Shown here in pieces: positions 42,538 through 51,774 of a stretch of 64,000 bases of DNA. The notes beneath the pieces are model-generated. The model had not been told where the DNA came from and ran no database searches. It saw only the letters and a list, made by a program, of their open reading frames with translations. The stretch's first letter is position 1; every line of letters begins with the position of its first letter. The position numbers and the translations under genes were made by a program. Origin of the DNA: an uncultured Clostridia bacterium (lineage in GTDB: Bacteria > Bacillota > Clostridia > Christensenellales > UBA1242); contig CANQOO010000001.1 in assembly GCA_947625515.1 (NCBI GenBank), forward strand, positions 186,001-250,000, written 5' to 3'.

Positions 42538-43383
42538 ATGGAAACAAAAAACATTCTTGAAGTGGAAAATCTTGTCATCGACTTGAACGACATTTTGACC
42601 GGGAAATTTTTTGATTTGAAGCGTAGGCTGGAAAAATTTCTGGCGTCCTTGACGGAATGCGAAGATGTGCTGGATTTTTTGGCGGATTGTCTTGTTGGCT
42701 TCAACGAAGAGGATGCAATGGCGAAAACTTTCTCGTTTGACCGAAAAAGCGGCATGACAAAAATCTCTTTGCCAAGTGATGACAAAGAGCGTTTAGCACT
42801 TTCCATCACCATTTTTGACAATATTGCCAGCGACAAAATGAACGCCAATCAACTTTTGGAAACTTTTTTTCAGGACGGCAAAATGACGCCAATCCAAAAC
42901 TTTTTGGACAAGATTGTGCGACCATTTCGCGATGCAATTTGCAAGCATTTTGAAATTGCCTCAGACATTTCTGTTATGGACGTGAAAAAGCATGAGCAAG
43001 AACTGAAACAACTTGAAAAGCAGGAAGAGTTGGAGCCTGAGACAGAGCAGGAAGAATTGCCGCATCAAGGCGAACTTTTTGAGGAAATAAAGAAAAACTG
43101 CCAGCAGATTTTGGGGCTTTTGAGTTTTGAGAAAAAACGTGATGACTTTTTGGACGATGTGGAATTTGTCACCAATGCCATCATGAAGGCGTGCGAAAAT
43201 GGCGACCTGATGACGGTGAACGCTTTGGTGATTGGGCTGAATTACATTTCCAAAAAGTTCAAAAATGCCCGCCATATTGTGGAAGAAATGAAATCCTTGA
43301 TTTTGGATTATTATGATTTTCTTGCTCAGCCTGCGGAGAATGCAGATTTGGCAGAGGAGGATTTTGGAGGTGAAGATGGCTGA
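42538..43383 (+). CDS. Unknown acidic, helical cytoplasmic protein
   Basis: The 281-residue product has no signal peptide or membrane segment. It is rich in Glu, Asp, Lys and Leu and is almost entirely predicted helix. A charged Glu-rich linker (ELKQLEKQEELEPETEQEEL) lies around residues 155-175 and separates two helical halves. The ATG at 42538 follows GGAGAGG; the ORF-track start at 42448 has no site. It overlaps the DUF4364 gene by eight bases, so it probably works with that regulator. Family not recognised. Confidence 0.65.
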   Translation: METKNILEVENLVIDLNDILTGKFFDLKRRLEKFLASLTECEDVLDFLADCLVGFNEEDAMAKTFSFDRKSGMTKISLPSDDKERLALSITIFDNIASDKMNANQLLETFFQDGKMTPIQNFLDKIVRPFRDAICKHFEIASDISVMDVKKHEQELKQLEKQEELEPETEQEELPHQGELFEEIKKNCQQILGLLSFEKKRDDFLDDVEFVTNAIMKACENGDLMTVNALVIGLNYISKKFKNARHIVEEMKSLILDYYDFLAQPAENADLAEEDFGGEDG

Positions 43384-43918
43384 AAAAGACTATGACGCCG
43401 TCACCAACAAACTGATTGTGCTTTATTGCATGGAGCAAATGGAGATGCCTCTGACGGAAAGTTCAATCACCGAAATTTGCTGCGTGCGAAACGACTGGGT
43501 GAACTATATGGACTGCCTCGATTTGCTTTATCAGCTTTCTGAGGCGAAACTCATCTATAAGACAGAATGCAAAGAGGGGGAAATGAGATACACTCTCACT
43601 TTTGAGGGGCGAGAGTGCCTTTCATATTTTTATAAAAAAATCCCAAATGCATTGCGGGAGGAAATTGCTGCCTATGCCAAAGCGAACCGTCTTTTGGTGA
43701 AGCAGTCGCAAGAATATTATGCCAATTATGTTGATGCCGATGACGGCTCTTATTTGGTGACATTAAGGATTTATGAGAGCCTAATCACGCAGCCGCTTTT
43801 TGAAATCAAAATCAAGGCACCAACGCGGCAAGCGGCGGAAGAGGCGTGCAAAAAGTGGAAAAAATCCGCACCTAATGTCTATGAAAACATTTTTGAAACC
43901 TTGATTGACACCGACTGA
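43376..43918 (+). CDS. DUF4364 family protein, probable winged-helix regulator
   Basis: The 180-residue protein matches the pattern of DUF4364, found in Clostridia: an N-terminal winged-helix-like region (TNKLIVLYCMEQMEMPLTES through LYQLSEAKLIYKTE), a YTLTFEGRECLSYFYKKIP middle, and a C-terminal beta-rich domain (SYLVTLRIYESLITQPLFEI). A DNA- or protein-binding regulatory role is likely but unproven. ATG 43376 follows GGAGGTG inside the upstream gene. Confidence 0.78.
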   Translation: MAEKDYDAVTNKLIVLYCMEQMEMPLTESSITEICCVRNDWVNYMDCLDLLYQLSEAKLIYKTECKEGEMRYTLTFEGRECLSYFYKKIPNALREEIAAYAKANRLLVKQSQEYYANYVDADDGSYLVTLRIYESLITQPLFEIKIKAPTRQAAEEACKKWKKSAPNVYENIFETLIDTD

Positions 43919-44422
43919 AAAACACAACAATCATGCACAACAAAACGCATAAATTATGCCATAATACAACTTAACGAAATAGGAAAAATTATAGCAAATT
44001 GTCGATGTTTTTTTTCTTTAAAAAATAGCTTCTTAAATAAAAACCAAGCAAAAAAGCCGCATTTTTTGCGACTTTTTGTTTTTTTTCTGTTTAATTGCTT
44101 TGCTCAGGAATGATAGGTGAGCCATTTCTTTGCATTTTTCTATATTTTTTGCAACTTTCTTTGAAATTTGTTTATTTGATTTTTTAATTCGCTTTTCAAA
44201 AAAAAATACGCTTTTTTTTCCGCATTTTAGCGTTTTTTTATTTGTAATTCGATTTTTAATAATTGTTGGAAAATTTTGCAATTTTGCCGCATTTTTGCGT
44301 GTTTTTGAGATTTTTTGTGCCTCAAATCCCTAATTTGTTGATGCATTCAATCCTTAAATTGTTTTCCAGTTCCCAAATCTCGTGCATTTGCTCAAAATTT
44401 TTATGCTTTCACTCCCAAATTT
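43919..44422. other. T-rich gap after DUF4364 gene
   Basis: The 504 bases include a terminator at 44048 and a 20-24 bp degenerate repeat at the right end. Otherwise the sequence is T-rich with no believable gene. Confidence 0.55.
44048..44079 (+). terminator. Intrinsic terminator after DUF4364 gene
   Basis: AAAAAGCCGC and GCGACTTTTT pair with one mismatch and are followed by further Ts. Confidence 0.65.
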
Positions 44423-44455
44423 TTATATATCTAGTCCCAAATTTTCGCTGACGGT
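44327..44455 (-). repeat. Degenerate tandem repeat, six 20-24 bp units, overlapping the deacetylase 3' end
   Basis: On the plus strand the units begin at 44327, 44351, 44371, 44392, 44413 and 44435, with the shared start TCCCAAATTTTTATGC or close variants. The stop codon of the minus-strand deacetylase (44423-44425) lies in the fifth unit. The codons for its last residues (ENLGLDI) fall in units five and six. The other four units are non-coding and extend downstream of the gene. Confidence 0.65.
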
Positions 44456-45157
44456 GCAAAGTTCGAAGCCCTTTTCTTTGAGAGTTTTGATTATGCGGTC
44501 AAGGCTGTCGCGGGTGGCTTGGGTGGGGTGCATAAGCACAAAATCTCCGCCCTTGCAATTTTTGATGGCATGCTGGAAAACCCATTCGCAGTCTGTCTTG
44601 TGGTTCCAATCCACAGTGTCGCGGCCTTCCGTCCACATGATTGTTTTATAGCCAAGTTCATTTGCCACTTCCACGGTGCTTTTGTTGTAACTTCCGCTTG
44701 GCGGGGCAAACAGGTTCATTTCCACGCCGATTAGGCTTTTGACAAGATTGTGAGTGTTGGAAATCTCTTCCCGATTTTTCTCCAACGACTTCTTGCCTTG
44801 GTCAAGGTGATAATATCCATGATTGCCAATTTCGTGACCGGCGTTGTAGATTTTTTCCAGCATTTCACTCTCTTTCACCGCCCACGTTCCGCCAACAAAA
44901 AATGTGGTCTTGACATTGTTCTCTTCAAAAGTTTTCAGCATGTCGTCAAGATATTCCGTTCCCCAATAGACGTTCACCATCAGGGTGATTTTGTTGGATG
45001 TCTCTTCGCCACTGTAATACACGCCGTTATACATCTTGGCACTTGTCGCCAAGTTTATCCCAAGCCCAGCCGTCACGCTGACGGCGGCAAGCATCATCAA
45101 AATAAGAAGGTTGCACACCGCACGCCTGCCATTTATTGCCCAAATTTTCGTTCTCAT
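44423..45157 (-). CDS. Polysaccharide deacetylase, YlxY/PdaB-like
   Basis: The 244-residue protein has an N-terminal membrane helix (NLLILMMLAAVSVTAGLGIN) and a NodB domain. Its motifs are MVNVYWGTEYL (motif 1, with Asn where active enzymes have Asp), HEIGNHGYYHLD, APPSGSYN, GRDTVDWNH and VLMHPT. The altered motif 1 and the APPSGS form are usual in a clostridial subgroup, so they are not necessarily a defect. It likely acts on wall or cortex polymers outside the membrane. I take ATG 45157; no clear ribosome-binding site precedes it. The longer ORF-track start at 45409 adds sequence with no domain features. Confidence 0.82.
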   Translation of the reverse strand: MRTKIWAINGRRAVCNLLILMMLAAVSVTAGLGINLATSAKMYNGVYYSGEETSNKITLMVNVYWGTEYLDDMLKTFEENNVKTTFFVGGTWAVKESEMLEKIYNAGHEIGNHGYYHLDQGKKSLEKNREEISNTHNLVKSLIGVEMNLFAPPSGSYNKSTVEVANELGYKTIMWTEGRDTVDWNHKTDCEWVFQHAIKNCKGGDFVLMHPTQATRDSLDRIIKTLKEKGFELCTVSENLGLDI

Positions 45158-45484
45158 GCTATACAATATGACCGCTTTGTCCAAAAATGCTTGTTTCGGC
45201 TCTTTTCGCGAAAAATTCTCTGCAAAAAGTCGTAAATCCGTTTGCCATTTTCGTTTGAATGGTGCTATACTTATCTTGTCTAATTGGACTTGTTTATATT
45301 TTAATATAAAAAATCGCAAAAAGAAATGCAAAAGCATTAAGATACGCAAAAAGATCGCAAAACTGAAACAAATATTCTCCTTTGAAGCAAGCAGGTTCTT
45401 TTGAGGCACGCGGGGTGGACGCTTGCAAGTTTGACGAAAAATTGCTGTTTTTTTTGCGACGAAGCAGAAATTTTTGGAGGTGTT

Positions 45485-48400
45485 ATGGCAGTATATAGGC
45501 TCAGCTCAAAGAAAAAAAATCAAGGCACGCACAACGTCAAAAAAATTGTTGGCTTCTCCATGATTGTGGTTGCGTCGCTTGTGTTTTTGTTTCTGACAGG
45601 CATCTTTGAACCGCTGCAAACATTTTTGCTGGGCGTGTTTGGCGTGTTTGGCTTCCCGCTGTGCGTGGTGATGTTTGTGGTCGGTTTGGCACTTGTCAAC
45701 AACAGGCGATATGTCATGTCCGTCAAATACACTATCTGCCTGGCACTTGCCGTTTTCTTCTTGCTGTGCATCCTTCAACTTGCCATTGTCGGCTCCAACA
45801 AGGTGGACGGGCAAACGCTCAGCCTGGGGGACTATATGGCGAAAAATTATCTCCAAAAATGGACGGCTGGCGGGATTGTTATTGGGCTTTTTTCCTCGCT
45901 TCTGCTGTATGCCGCGTCTTGGGGAGCTTACATCATATTCTCGCTGGGATTTATCATCTGCGTGGCACTGCTTCTTGACAGCCTCAATCTTTTAAGGCGG
46001 GATAAGAAAGAAAACGAGCCCGCCAAACTGCAACTTAAAGGCAAGGGCGTGCAAAACGCGGAGCCTGTGCAGGTGGCAAATTTGGAAAATAAGCAGGTTC
46101 AGACGGTTGCCAGGACGGAAGCCGCTTTGCAGGAACAGCCAAACGTGGTGCTTGCTGGAAATTTGAAAGAAGAGCAAGCCAAAGAACAAGCCGCGAAGGA
46201 AAAAGCTTTGCAAGAGAAAAAACCGCTCACGGCAAAACAAATTTTGGGCTTGGATAAAAAACGCAACGCCGCTTTCGAATTTGACCGCGACGCCGAGAAA
46301 AACTACCCTTCTGCTGCGGAAGGCAGCCGTGGGACGACCGCACGACTGTATGACACGCCAAAAAGCGTGGAGGCGAAATCGTGGAAAGATGACCCAGTGC
46401 GTCAAAAGACGATTAAGGAAATCATCCTAACTCCGCCGGAGGTCAATCTGGACGAATTTTTCAAGGAAGAACGTCAAAAGGCGGAAATCCCAACCAAGGA
46501 AGAGGTGATAAACAACATCACCGCTCTTAAAGACGAGGGTGAGCCGTCGCAGATTTTCCATGAGGACGAATTCCGCATGGATGCCACGCCGTTCATTCGC
46601 CGCACTTTGCCTCAAAAGCCAAGAGCGGAGGACCTTGTTGCTCGTGCGGACGACATTCTTCGAAGTGCCATCGCCGAAGAGAAGAGCGAAAATCCTGAAT
46701 ATTATGAAAACTTGACTGATAAGGCGGATGCTCTGACAAATGAGGAGAAAAACTCTAACTATTCTGAAAGTTCTGCCAATCAATCCGAAAACTCCTTCAA
46801 TCGGGCAGAAAATTTGGCGGAAAGCCAGACGGAAAGTCATTCCAATTATTCTGAGAAATCTGACAATTCAAATGCGTCGTCCGAGAAATTTTCTCCGCTT
46901 GACAACCTGCCACAGCGAGATAATTCCGGAAGACTGAGCTCGGGCGATGAAGAGAAAAATGACGACGACAGCGTGATTGACGGCTTGCTGCGGGATGTGC
47001 ACACTTTTGACGAGCCTCAAACGCCTGATGCAGACAATTTTTCTTCCAGAAACGACTTCTCTCGCGGGGGCTTCTCGCGGGATGGAGAGTTTGGTCGCAG
47101 AGATTTTTCTCGCGAGCGGGAAGCGTTCAATCAAAGTTTGCGTGCAAGGGAGGACAGAACGCTTTCGCAGGACGACCGCGATGCTAGGGCAGCATTCCAT
47201 CGTGAAAGCGAGCGAATGAACATGAGAAACGGCGGCTTGTCCAGAGAGATTGAGCCAATTCCAGAAGAAGAGCCGGAAGTGGTTGAGCCATACGAATATG
47301 AAATTCCGCCAATCGACCTTATCACCACGCAAAGTGTGGACCTTTCCACTCTTAACGAGGACGTTGCTCAGAAGCGTTTGATGCTGGAAAACACCCTTGA
47401 CTTGTTTGGCGTGCCTGCCAAAGTGCAGGGGGTTGTGATTGGCCCTGCCGTGACAAGATATGAACTTGAAATGCCGCAGGGCATCTCGGTGCAAAAAATC
47501 AAAAATCGTGCCGACGACATCGCTCTTTCGCTTGCCGCCGAAGGCACCATCCGCATTGAGGCACCTGTGCCAGGCAAAAGTGTTGTGGGCATTGAAGTGC
47601 CAAACGCTTCCATCGCCACAGTTTCTTTGAAAGATGTGCTGATTTCGAAAGAATTTCAGCAGGCAACCTCTCCGCTGACTTTTGCACTGGGCAAAGACAT
47701 CACCGGCAGAATTATTTGTGCCGACATGAGAAAACTGACGCACCTTCTTGTTGCGGGCAGCACTGGCTCCGGCAAGAGCGTCTGCCTGAACTCCATCATT
47801 CTTTCCATCATATATAAGGCCTCGCCGGAGGACGTGAAAATCATCCTCATCGACCCGAAACGTGTGGAATTTGCTTCATATGAGGCGTTGCCGCACCTGA
47901 TTATGCCGCAAATTGTTTGCGACACTCAAAAAGCCATCAACACTCTCACATGGGCAGTGAACGAAATGGAACGCCGCTTTGACGCAATGGGCAAAGCGAG
48001 GGTGAGAGAAATCAGTGAATTCAATCAGTGCCCAGATGTGCTGGAAGGGCGAGTGAAGAAAATGCCATATCTTGTCATTATTGTTGACGAGCTTGCCGAC
48101 CTTATGATGACCGGCAAAAAGGAAGTTGAAGAAAAAGTTTGCCGCTTGGCTCAAAAAGCACGTGCGGCGGGCATACACTTGATTTTGGCGACCCAAAGAC
48201 CGTCCACCGATGTCATCACGGGGCTGATTAAGGCAAACTTCCCATCCAGAATTTCCTTCGCCGTTGCAAGTTCTTTTGACAGCATGACCATTTTGGACCG
48301 TGTTGGTGCCGAAAAATTGCTTGGAAAAGGCGATATGTTCTATTTCCCAAATGGTGCAAAAGACCCATCCCGCGTGCAGGGCTGCTTTGTAACCACCAAC

Positions 48401-48748
48401 GAAATCAACCACATTGTGGATTATTGCAAAGACAACAATCGCCCAATTTTCGACCCAGAAATTGAGCAGCAAATCAACAATCCAAATAAAGGCAATGGCA
48501 ACGGTGGCCCGGGCTATAACAACGAGATGGACGAACTTTTGCCGCAGGCTCTGAAAGTGTCCATCGAATGCGGGCAGGCGTCTGCAACCATGATAAGACG
48601 AAAGTTTGCCATCGGCTATCCGCGTGCCGCAAGAATCATCGACCAAATGGAGACGGCGGGATATATTTCAAGTGCGGACGGGCCGAAGGGACGCACTGTC
48701 TATACCACCGAAGAGGAATTTAAAGAACTTTTTGGAGATATTGACTGA
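45485..48748 (+). CDS. ftsK: DNA translocase FtsK/SpoIIIE
   Basis: FtsK pumps chromosomal DNA through the division septum. The 1087-residue protein has four N-terminal membrane helices (residues 20-175). A low-complexity linker of about 430 residues follows, rich in Glu, Lys, Asn, Ser and Arg (NSNYSESSANQSENSFNRAE). The motor has Walker A GSTGSGKSVCLNSII near residue 757 and Walker B IIVDELADLMM near 867. The C-terminal winged-helix gamma domain (LKVSIECGQASATMIRRKFA) recognises guide sequences. ATG 45485 follows TGGAGGTG. The linker is long for the family. SpoIIIE-type function in sporulation cannot be told from sequence. Confidence 0.96.
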   Translation: MAVYRLSSKKKNQGTHNVKKIVGFSMIVVASLVFLFLTGIFEPLQTFLLGVFGVFGFPLCVVMFVVGLALVNNRRYVMSVKYTICLALAVFFLLCILQLAIVGSNKVDGQTLSLGDYMAKNYLQKWTAGGIVIGLFSSLLLYAASWGAYIIFSLGFIICVALLLDSLNLLRRDKKENEPAKLQLKGKGVQNAEPVQVANLENKQVQTVARTEAALQEQPNVVLAGNLKEEQAKEQAAKEKALQEKKPLTAKQILGLDKKRNAAFEFDRDAEKNYPSAAEGSRGTTARLYDTPKSVEAKSWKDDPVRQKTIKEIILTPPEVNLDEFFKEERQKAEIPTKEEVINNITALKDEGEPSQIFHEDEFRMDATPFIRRTLPQKPRAEDLVARADDILRSAIAEEKSENPEYYENLTDKADALTNEEKNSNYSESSANQSENSFNRAENLAESQTESHSNYSEKSDNSNASSEKFSPLDNLPQRDNSGRLSSGDEEKNDDDSVIDGLLRDVHTFDEPQTPDADNFSSRNDFSRGGFSRDGEFGRRDFSREREAFNQSLRAREDRTLSQDDRDARAAFHRESERMNMRNGGLSREIEPIPEEEPEVVEPYEYEIPPIDLITTQSVDLSTLNEDVAQKRLMLENTLDLFGVPAKVQGVVIGPAVTRYELEMPQGISVQKIKNRADDIALSLAAEGTIRIEAPVPGKSVVGIEVPNASIATVSLKDVLISKEFQQATSPLTFALGKDITGRIICADMRKLTHLLVAGSTGSGKSVCLNSIILSIIYKASPEDVKIILIDPKRVEFASYEALPHLIMPQIVCDTQKAINTLTWAVNEMERRFDAMGKARVREISEFNQCPDVLEGRVKKMPYLVIIVDELADLMMTGKKEVEEKVCRLAQKARAAGIHLILATQRPSTDVITGLIKANFPSRISFAVASSFDSMTILDRVGAEKLLGKGDMFYFPNGAKDPSRVQGCFVTTNEINHIVDYCKDNNRPIFDPEIEQQINNPNKGNGNGGPGYNNEMDELLPQALKVSIECGQASATMIRRKFAIGYPRAARIIDQMETAGYISSADGPKGRTVYTTEEEFKELFGDID

Positions 48749-48825
48749 TGTTAATCAAATGAAAATCGGCTGACATTATTCAATCAAATGAAAATCGACC
48801 GTTAATTTCAATCAAAGGAAAAAAC
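48743..48825 (+). repeat. Three-unit tandem repeat spanning ftsK stop and rimO ribosome-binding site
   Basis: Units of 26-29 bp share AATCAAATGAAAATCG. Unit 1 (48743-48768) contains the ftsK stop codon. Unit 2 is 48769-48797. Unit 3 (48798-48825) has changed to AATCAAAGGAAAAAAC, which supplies the rimO ribosome-binding site. Confidence 0.65.
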
Positions 48826-48826
48826 A

Positions 48827-50152
48827 ATGAATGAAAAACTGAAAAACAAAAAGATAAGTGCCATAAGTTTGGGCTGCGACAAAAATCGTGTTGACCTCGA
48901 AAAAATGCTTTTCCGTCTCAGGGACAACGGCTTTGAGATTGTTGATGACCCTAGCGATGCCAACATTGTGATTGTCAACACGTGTGCCTTCATTTCTCCC
49001 GCCAAAAAAGAGGCTCTTTCAAACATCTTCGACATGTGCCTATTGAAAAACAGCGGAAAACTGGAAAAAGTGCTTGTGTCGGGGTGTTTGGCACAGCGTC
49101 ATCGCGAGGCACTGCAAAAGGAAATCCCAGAGGTGGACTTTTTCCTCACGGCAAAAGACAACGAACGCATCTGCGAAATTGTGCATCAAGTCTATGGGCT
49201 GAAAGAAGAAAAAATTAAGCCGCATTTTGGAAGAATTTTCACCAGTCGAGGAAGCTATGCTTACTTAAAAATTGCCGAAGGGTGCAGCAACGCTTGCTCT
49301 TACTGCACAATCCCACGCATTAAGGGCAGATATGTGAGTTTTGACATGGACGCCATCGTGGACGAGGCGAAATATCTTGCCGAAAACGGAATTAAAGAAC
49401 TTGTGCTGGTCGCTCAGGATGTGACGCGTTATGGCGAGGACCTCTATGGACAGAACAAGCTGATTGAACTCTGCAAGAAACTATGTAAAATTTCTGGCAT
49501 TGAGTGGATTCGGCTGCATTATGCTTATCCAGAGCGAACAAGTGACGAACTTCTCAATTTCATAGCCAGCGAAAAGAAGATGTGTAAATATTTGGACATC
49601 CCGCTTCAACACATCGATGACCGCATTTTGAAGAGCATGCGAAGGCACCTTGATGAAGAAAAAACGCGAGACCTTGTGACAAAACTTAAAACAAAATATC
49701 CACAAATTGCCCTTCGCACAACATTTATTGTGGGCTATCCAACCGAATCGCGTGCCGATTTTTCCAAGCTCTGTCAATTTTTGACGGAAAGTCAGTTTGA
49801 TTATGCCGGCTTCTTTCCATATTATCGCGAAGAAAACACTCCAAGTTATTTCATGGACGGTCAGGTGCGAGAATTTGTCAAAAAAAGACGGCTCAAAAAG
49901 GTGCAAAGAATTCAAAACAAAATTGCAACTTCGCACGCGAAGGAAAAAGTTGGGCAAGAATTTTTGGCTTTGGTGGATTTTTTTGACGAAGAAAAGGGCG
50001 TTTTTGTTGGACACACAGAATTTCTTTCTCCAACAGTTGACTTTGGCGTGGAAATTGTGGATAATGGAAATATAAAGGCGGGCGAGTTTGTCAAAGTCCG
50101 CTTCACCGACTTTGACGGTGAAAATTATCAGGCGACAGCCCTTGAAAATTAA
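48827..50152 (+). CDS. rimO: Ribosomal protein S12 methylthiotransferase RimO
   Basis: RimO is a radical SAM enzyme that adds a methylthio group to an aspartate of ribosomal protein S12. The 441-residue protein has the UPF0004 domain (ISLGCDKNRVDLE, NTCAFISPAKKEA, VSGCLAQR), with its three cysteines for an auxiliary cluster. The radical SAM motif CSNACSYCTIPRIKGRYVS lies near residue 150, and a C-terminal TRAM domain ends the protein. SLGCDKNRVD is closer to RimO than to MiaB. The ribosome-binding site AAAGG is supplied by the upstream repeat. Confidence 0.93.
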   Translation: MNEKLKNKKISAISLGCDKNRVDLEKMLFRLRDNGFEIVDDPSDANIVIVNTCAFISPAKKEALSNIFDMCLLKNSGKLEKVLVSGCLAQRHREALQKEIPEVDFFLTAKDNERICEIVHQVYGLKEEKIKPHFGRIFTSRGSYAYLKIAEGCSNACSYCTIPRIKGRYVSFDMDAIVDEAKYLAENGIKELVLVAQDVTRYGEDLYGQNKLIELCKKLCKISGIEWIRLHYAYPERTSDELLNFIASEKKMCKYLDIPLQHIDDRILKSMRRHLDEEKTRDLVTKLKTKYPQIALRTTFIVGYPTESRADFSKLCQFLTESQFDYAGFFPYYREENTPSYFMDGQVREFVKKRRLKKVQRIQNKIATSHAKEKVGQEFLALVDFFDEEKGVFVGHTEFLSPTVDFGVEIVDNGNIKAGEFVKVRFTDFDGENYQATALEN

Positions 50153-50162
50153 GGAGAACAAC

Positions 50163-50807
50163 ATGAATCTTCCAAACAGAATCACAATTTGCCGAATTTT
50201 GCTTATTCCTATTTTCGTCTTTTTCTATCTTGCCACATTCATTCCATATGGCAAATTGGTGGCACTTTTGCTTTTTGCACTGGCGTGTCTGACCGACTTT
50301 TTGGATGGCTATATCGCACGCAGCCGCAATCTTGTCACCACACTTGGCAAGTTTTTGGACAGCATTGCCGACAAAATTTTGGTCATGAGTGGCATCGTGC
50401 TGCTTATTGCCGTGCCAATCGTCCCAAATGTGGGCGGGGCGATGGAGCCTGCCATCTATCCAACCTATCTTGGTGCAACTTTTGGAATTATCATCATTGG
50501 AAGAGAGTTGATGATGTCCGCTCTGAGGCAAATCGCCGCAGCAAAAAGTGTCATTCTTGCTGCTGACATGAGCGGAAAAGTGAAGGCAGTCTTGCAGTTT
50601 ATCACGCTGATTTATTATTTTGCTTATGCTTTCGTTGTCACAGAATTTTATTCCAGCATTGGCTCGAGAGTGAACATGATTTTGTCAATCATTGGATATG
50701 TGTTGCTTGCGGCAACCACAATCTTGACGATTTTCTCTATTTTGAACTATTTCACCAAAAACAAAGATGTTTTGAAGGAAGCAAAGGCAAAAAAACATGG
50801 AAAATAA
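50163..50807 (+). CDS. pgsA: CDP-diacylglycerol-glycerol-3-phosphate 3-phosphatidyltransferase
   Basis: PgsA makes phosphatidylglycerol-phosphate, the first committed step to phosphatidylglycerol and cardiolipin. The 214-residue membrane protein begins MNLPNRITICRILLIPIFV and carries the CDP-alcohol phosphotransferase motif DFLDGYIARSRNLVTTLGKFLDSIADK near residue 60. ATG 50163 follows AAGGAG. It overlaps the CinA-like gene by 11 bases. The rimO-pgsA-cinA-recA order is conserved in Bacillota. Confidence 0.95.
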   Translation: MNLPNRITICRILLIPIFVFFYLATFIPYGKLVALLLFALACLTDFLDGYIARSRNLVTTLGKFLDSIADKILVMSGIVLLIAVPIVPNVGGAMEPAIYPTYLGATFGIIIIGRELMMSALRQIAAAKSVILAADMSGKVKAVLQFITLIYYFAYAFVVTEFYSSIGSRVNMILSIIGYVLLAATTILTIFSILNYFTKNKDVLKEAKAKKHGK

Positions 50808-51750
50808 AGTCATTGTTTTCACAGGAAATCAAAATTGCTGCATAGAACGGGTGGAAAAATGCCTGCTTGGTTTGGGGCATTTTGATTTTTCTGTCATTGT
50901 CTGCCATACGCTGGACGACTGTATCGCTCAGTGCGGACAGGAGTTCGATACTGGAATTGTGATTTGCGATAATCATGACCTGGACAGAATTTTGGAGGGC
51001 GTCAAAAAAGAGGACGACACTCTGGAACTTTTGCACGAGCAGGCAGTTTCGCTTAGGCATGGTGCAAAGAAGATGCTTTTCCTGCCGCTTGGCGTGAAAT
51101 TGGAGATGTTCTTTAAAGAGTTTTTGGGGGATTTTGGTGCCATTGTTCACTCTGTTTTTGGCAAAAGCGTGGGATATGTCCAGAACATTTTCAGTTCGGT
51201 TAGATGTGATTATAAAATCATAACAAAAACTCCAATATTACATACTGTTTACTGCTCCACAACTGTCAATCCGGAAATTTTGAAGAGTGCGTTGGGTGAG
51301 AATTTGTTTTCGCTTGAAGACGAAAATATCGCCTCCGCATGTGCAAGCGTTTTGGCTGCAAGCGGGCAAAGCGTGGCCATTGCTGAGCAGGTCAGCGGAG
51401 GGTTGGCGTGCGGGTCGCTTGCTCGAGAGCGTGATTGCAAGTTCATAAAGTCCGCTGCCGTGCTTAGGACGGACGCCGATTTTGAAAAATATGGCATCAG
51501 TGCCGAATTTTTGCAAGAAAAAAAAGCGGCAAGCCGAGAAACGGCGTTTGAGCTTGCCAAGAATTTAATTAAAACCACCGAGGCAGACATTGTCATGGCG
51601 ATTGTGGGGGAAGATAACAAGTTTTTTGTAGCAATAGGAAACAAACAAGAGATTCACGTCTTTTCCACCTCTTTTGACGGTCAGCATCGCGAAAATATTG
51701 ACAATCTGGTGGACTTTGCTCTGTTCAGATTGATGCGGGCAGCGATGTAG
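50797..51750 (+). CDS. Degenerate CinA-like protein
   Basis: The gene lies in the usual cinA place between pgsA and recA. The 317-residue product is shorter than the usual 400 or more. The N-terminal half resembles the molybdopterin-binding-like CinA domain only loosely. The C-terminal half matches the nicotinamide-nucleotide amidase domain: SVAIAEQVSGGLACGSLARE corresponds to the ATAESCTGGLLAAALT region, but the catalytic SCTGG is changed to VSGG form. The final beta-strand/helix (IHVFSTSFDGQHRENIDNLV) also fits. Loss of key residues makes deamidase activity doubtful. It may keep a structural role or be decaying. Confidence 0.72.
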   Translation: MENKVIVFTGNQNCCIERVEKCLLGLGHFDFSVIVCHTLDDCIAQCGQEFDTGIVICDNHDLDRILEGVKKEDDTLELLHEQAVSLRHGAKKMLFLPLGVKLEMFFKEFLGDFGAIVHSVFGKSVGYVQNIFSSVRCDYKIITKTPILHTVYCSTTVNPEILKSALGENLFSLEDENIASACASVLAASGQSVAIAEQVSGGLACGSLARERDCKFIKSAAVLRTDADFEKYGISAEFLQEKKAASRETAFELAKNLIKTTEADIVMAIVGEDNKFFVAIGNKQEIHVFSTSFDGQHRENIDNLVDFALFRLMRAAM

Positions 51751-51774
51751 GGTGTGTTTTGTCGCCGAAATGTT

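Noticed and set aside
44423-45157. Inactive deacetylase because motif 1 lacks Asp
   Set aside because: The MVNVYWGTEY form is common in a known clostridial subgroup, so the change alone is not evidence of loss.
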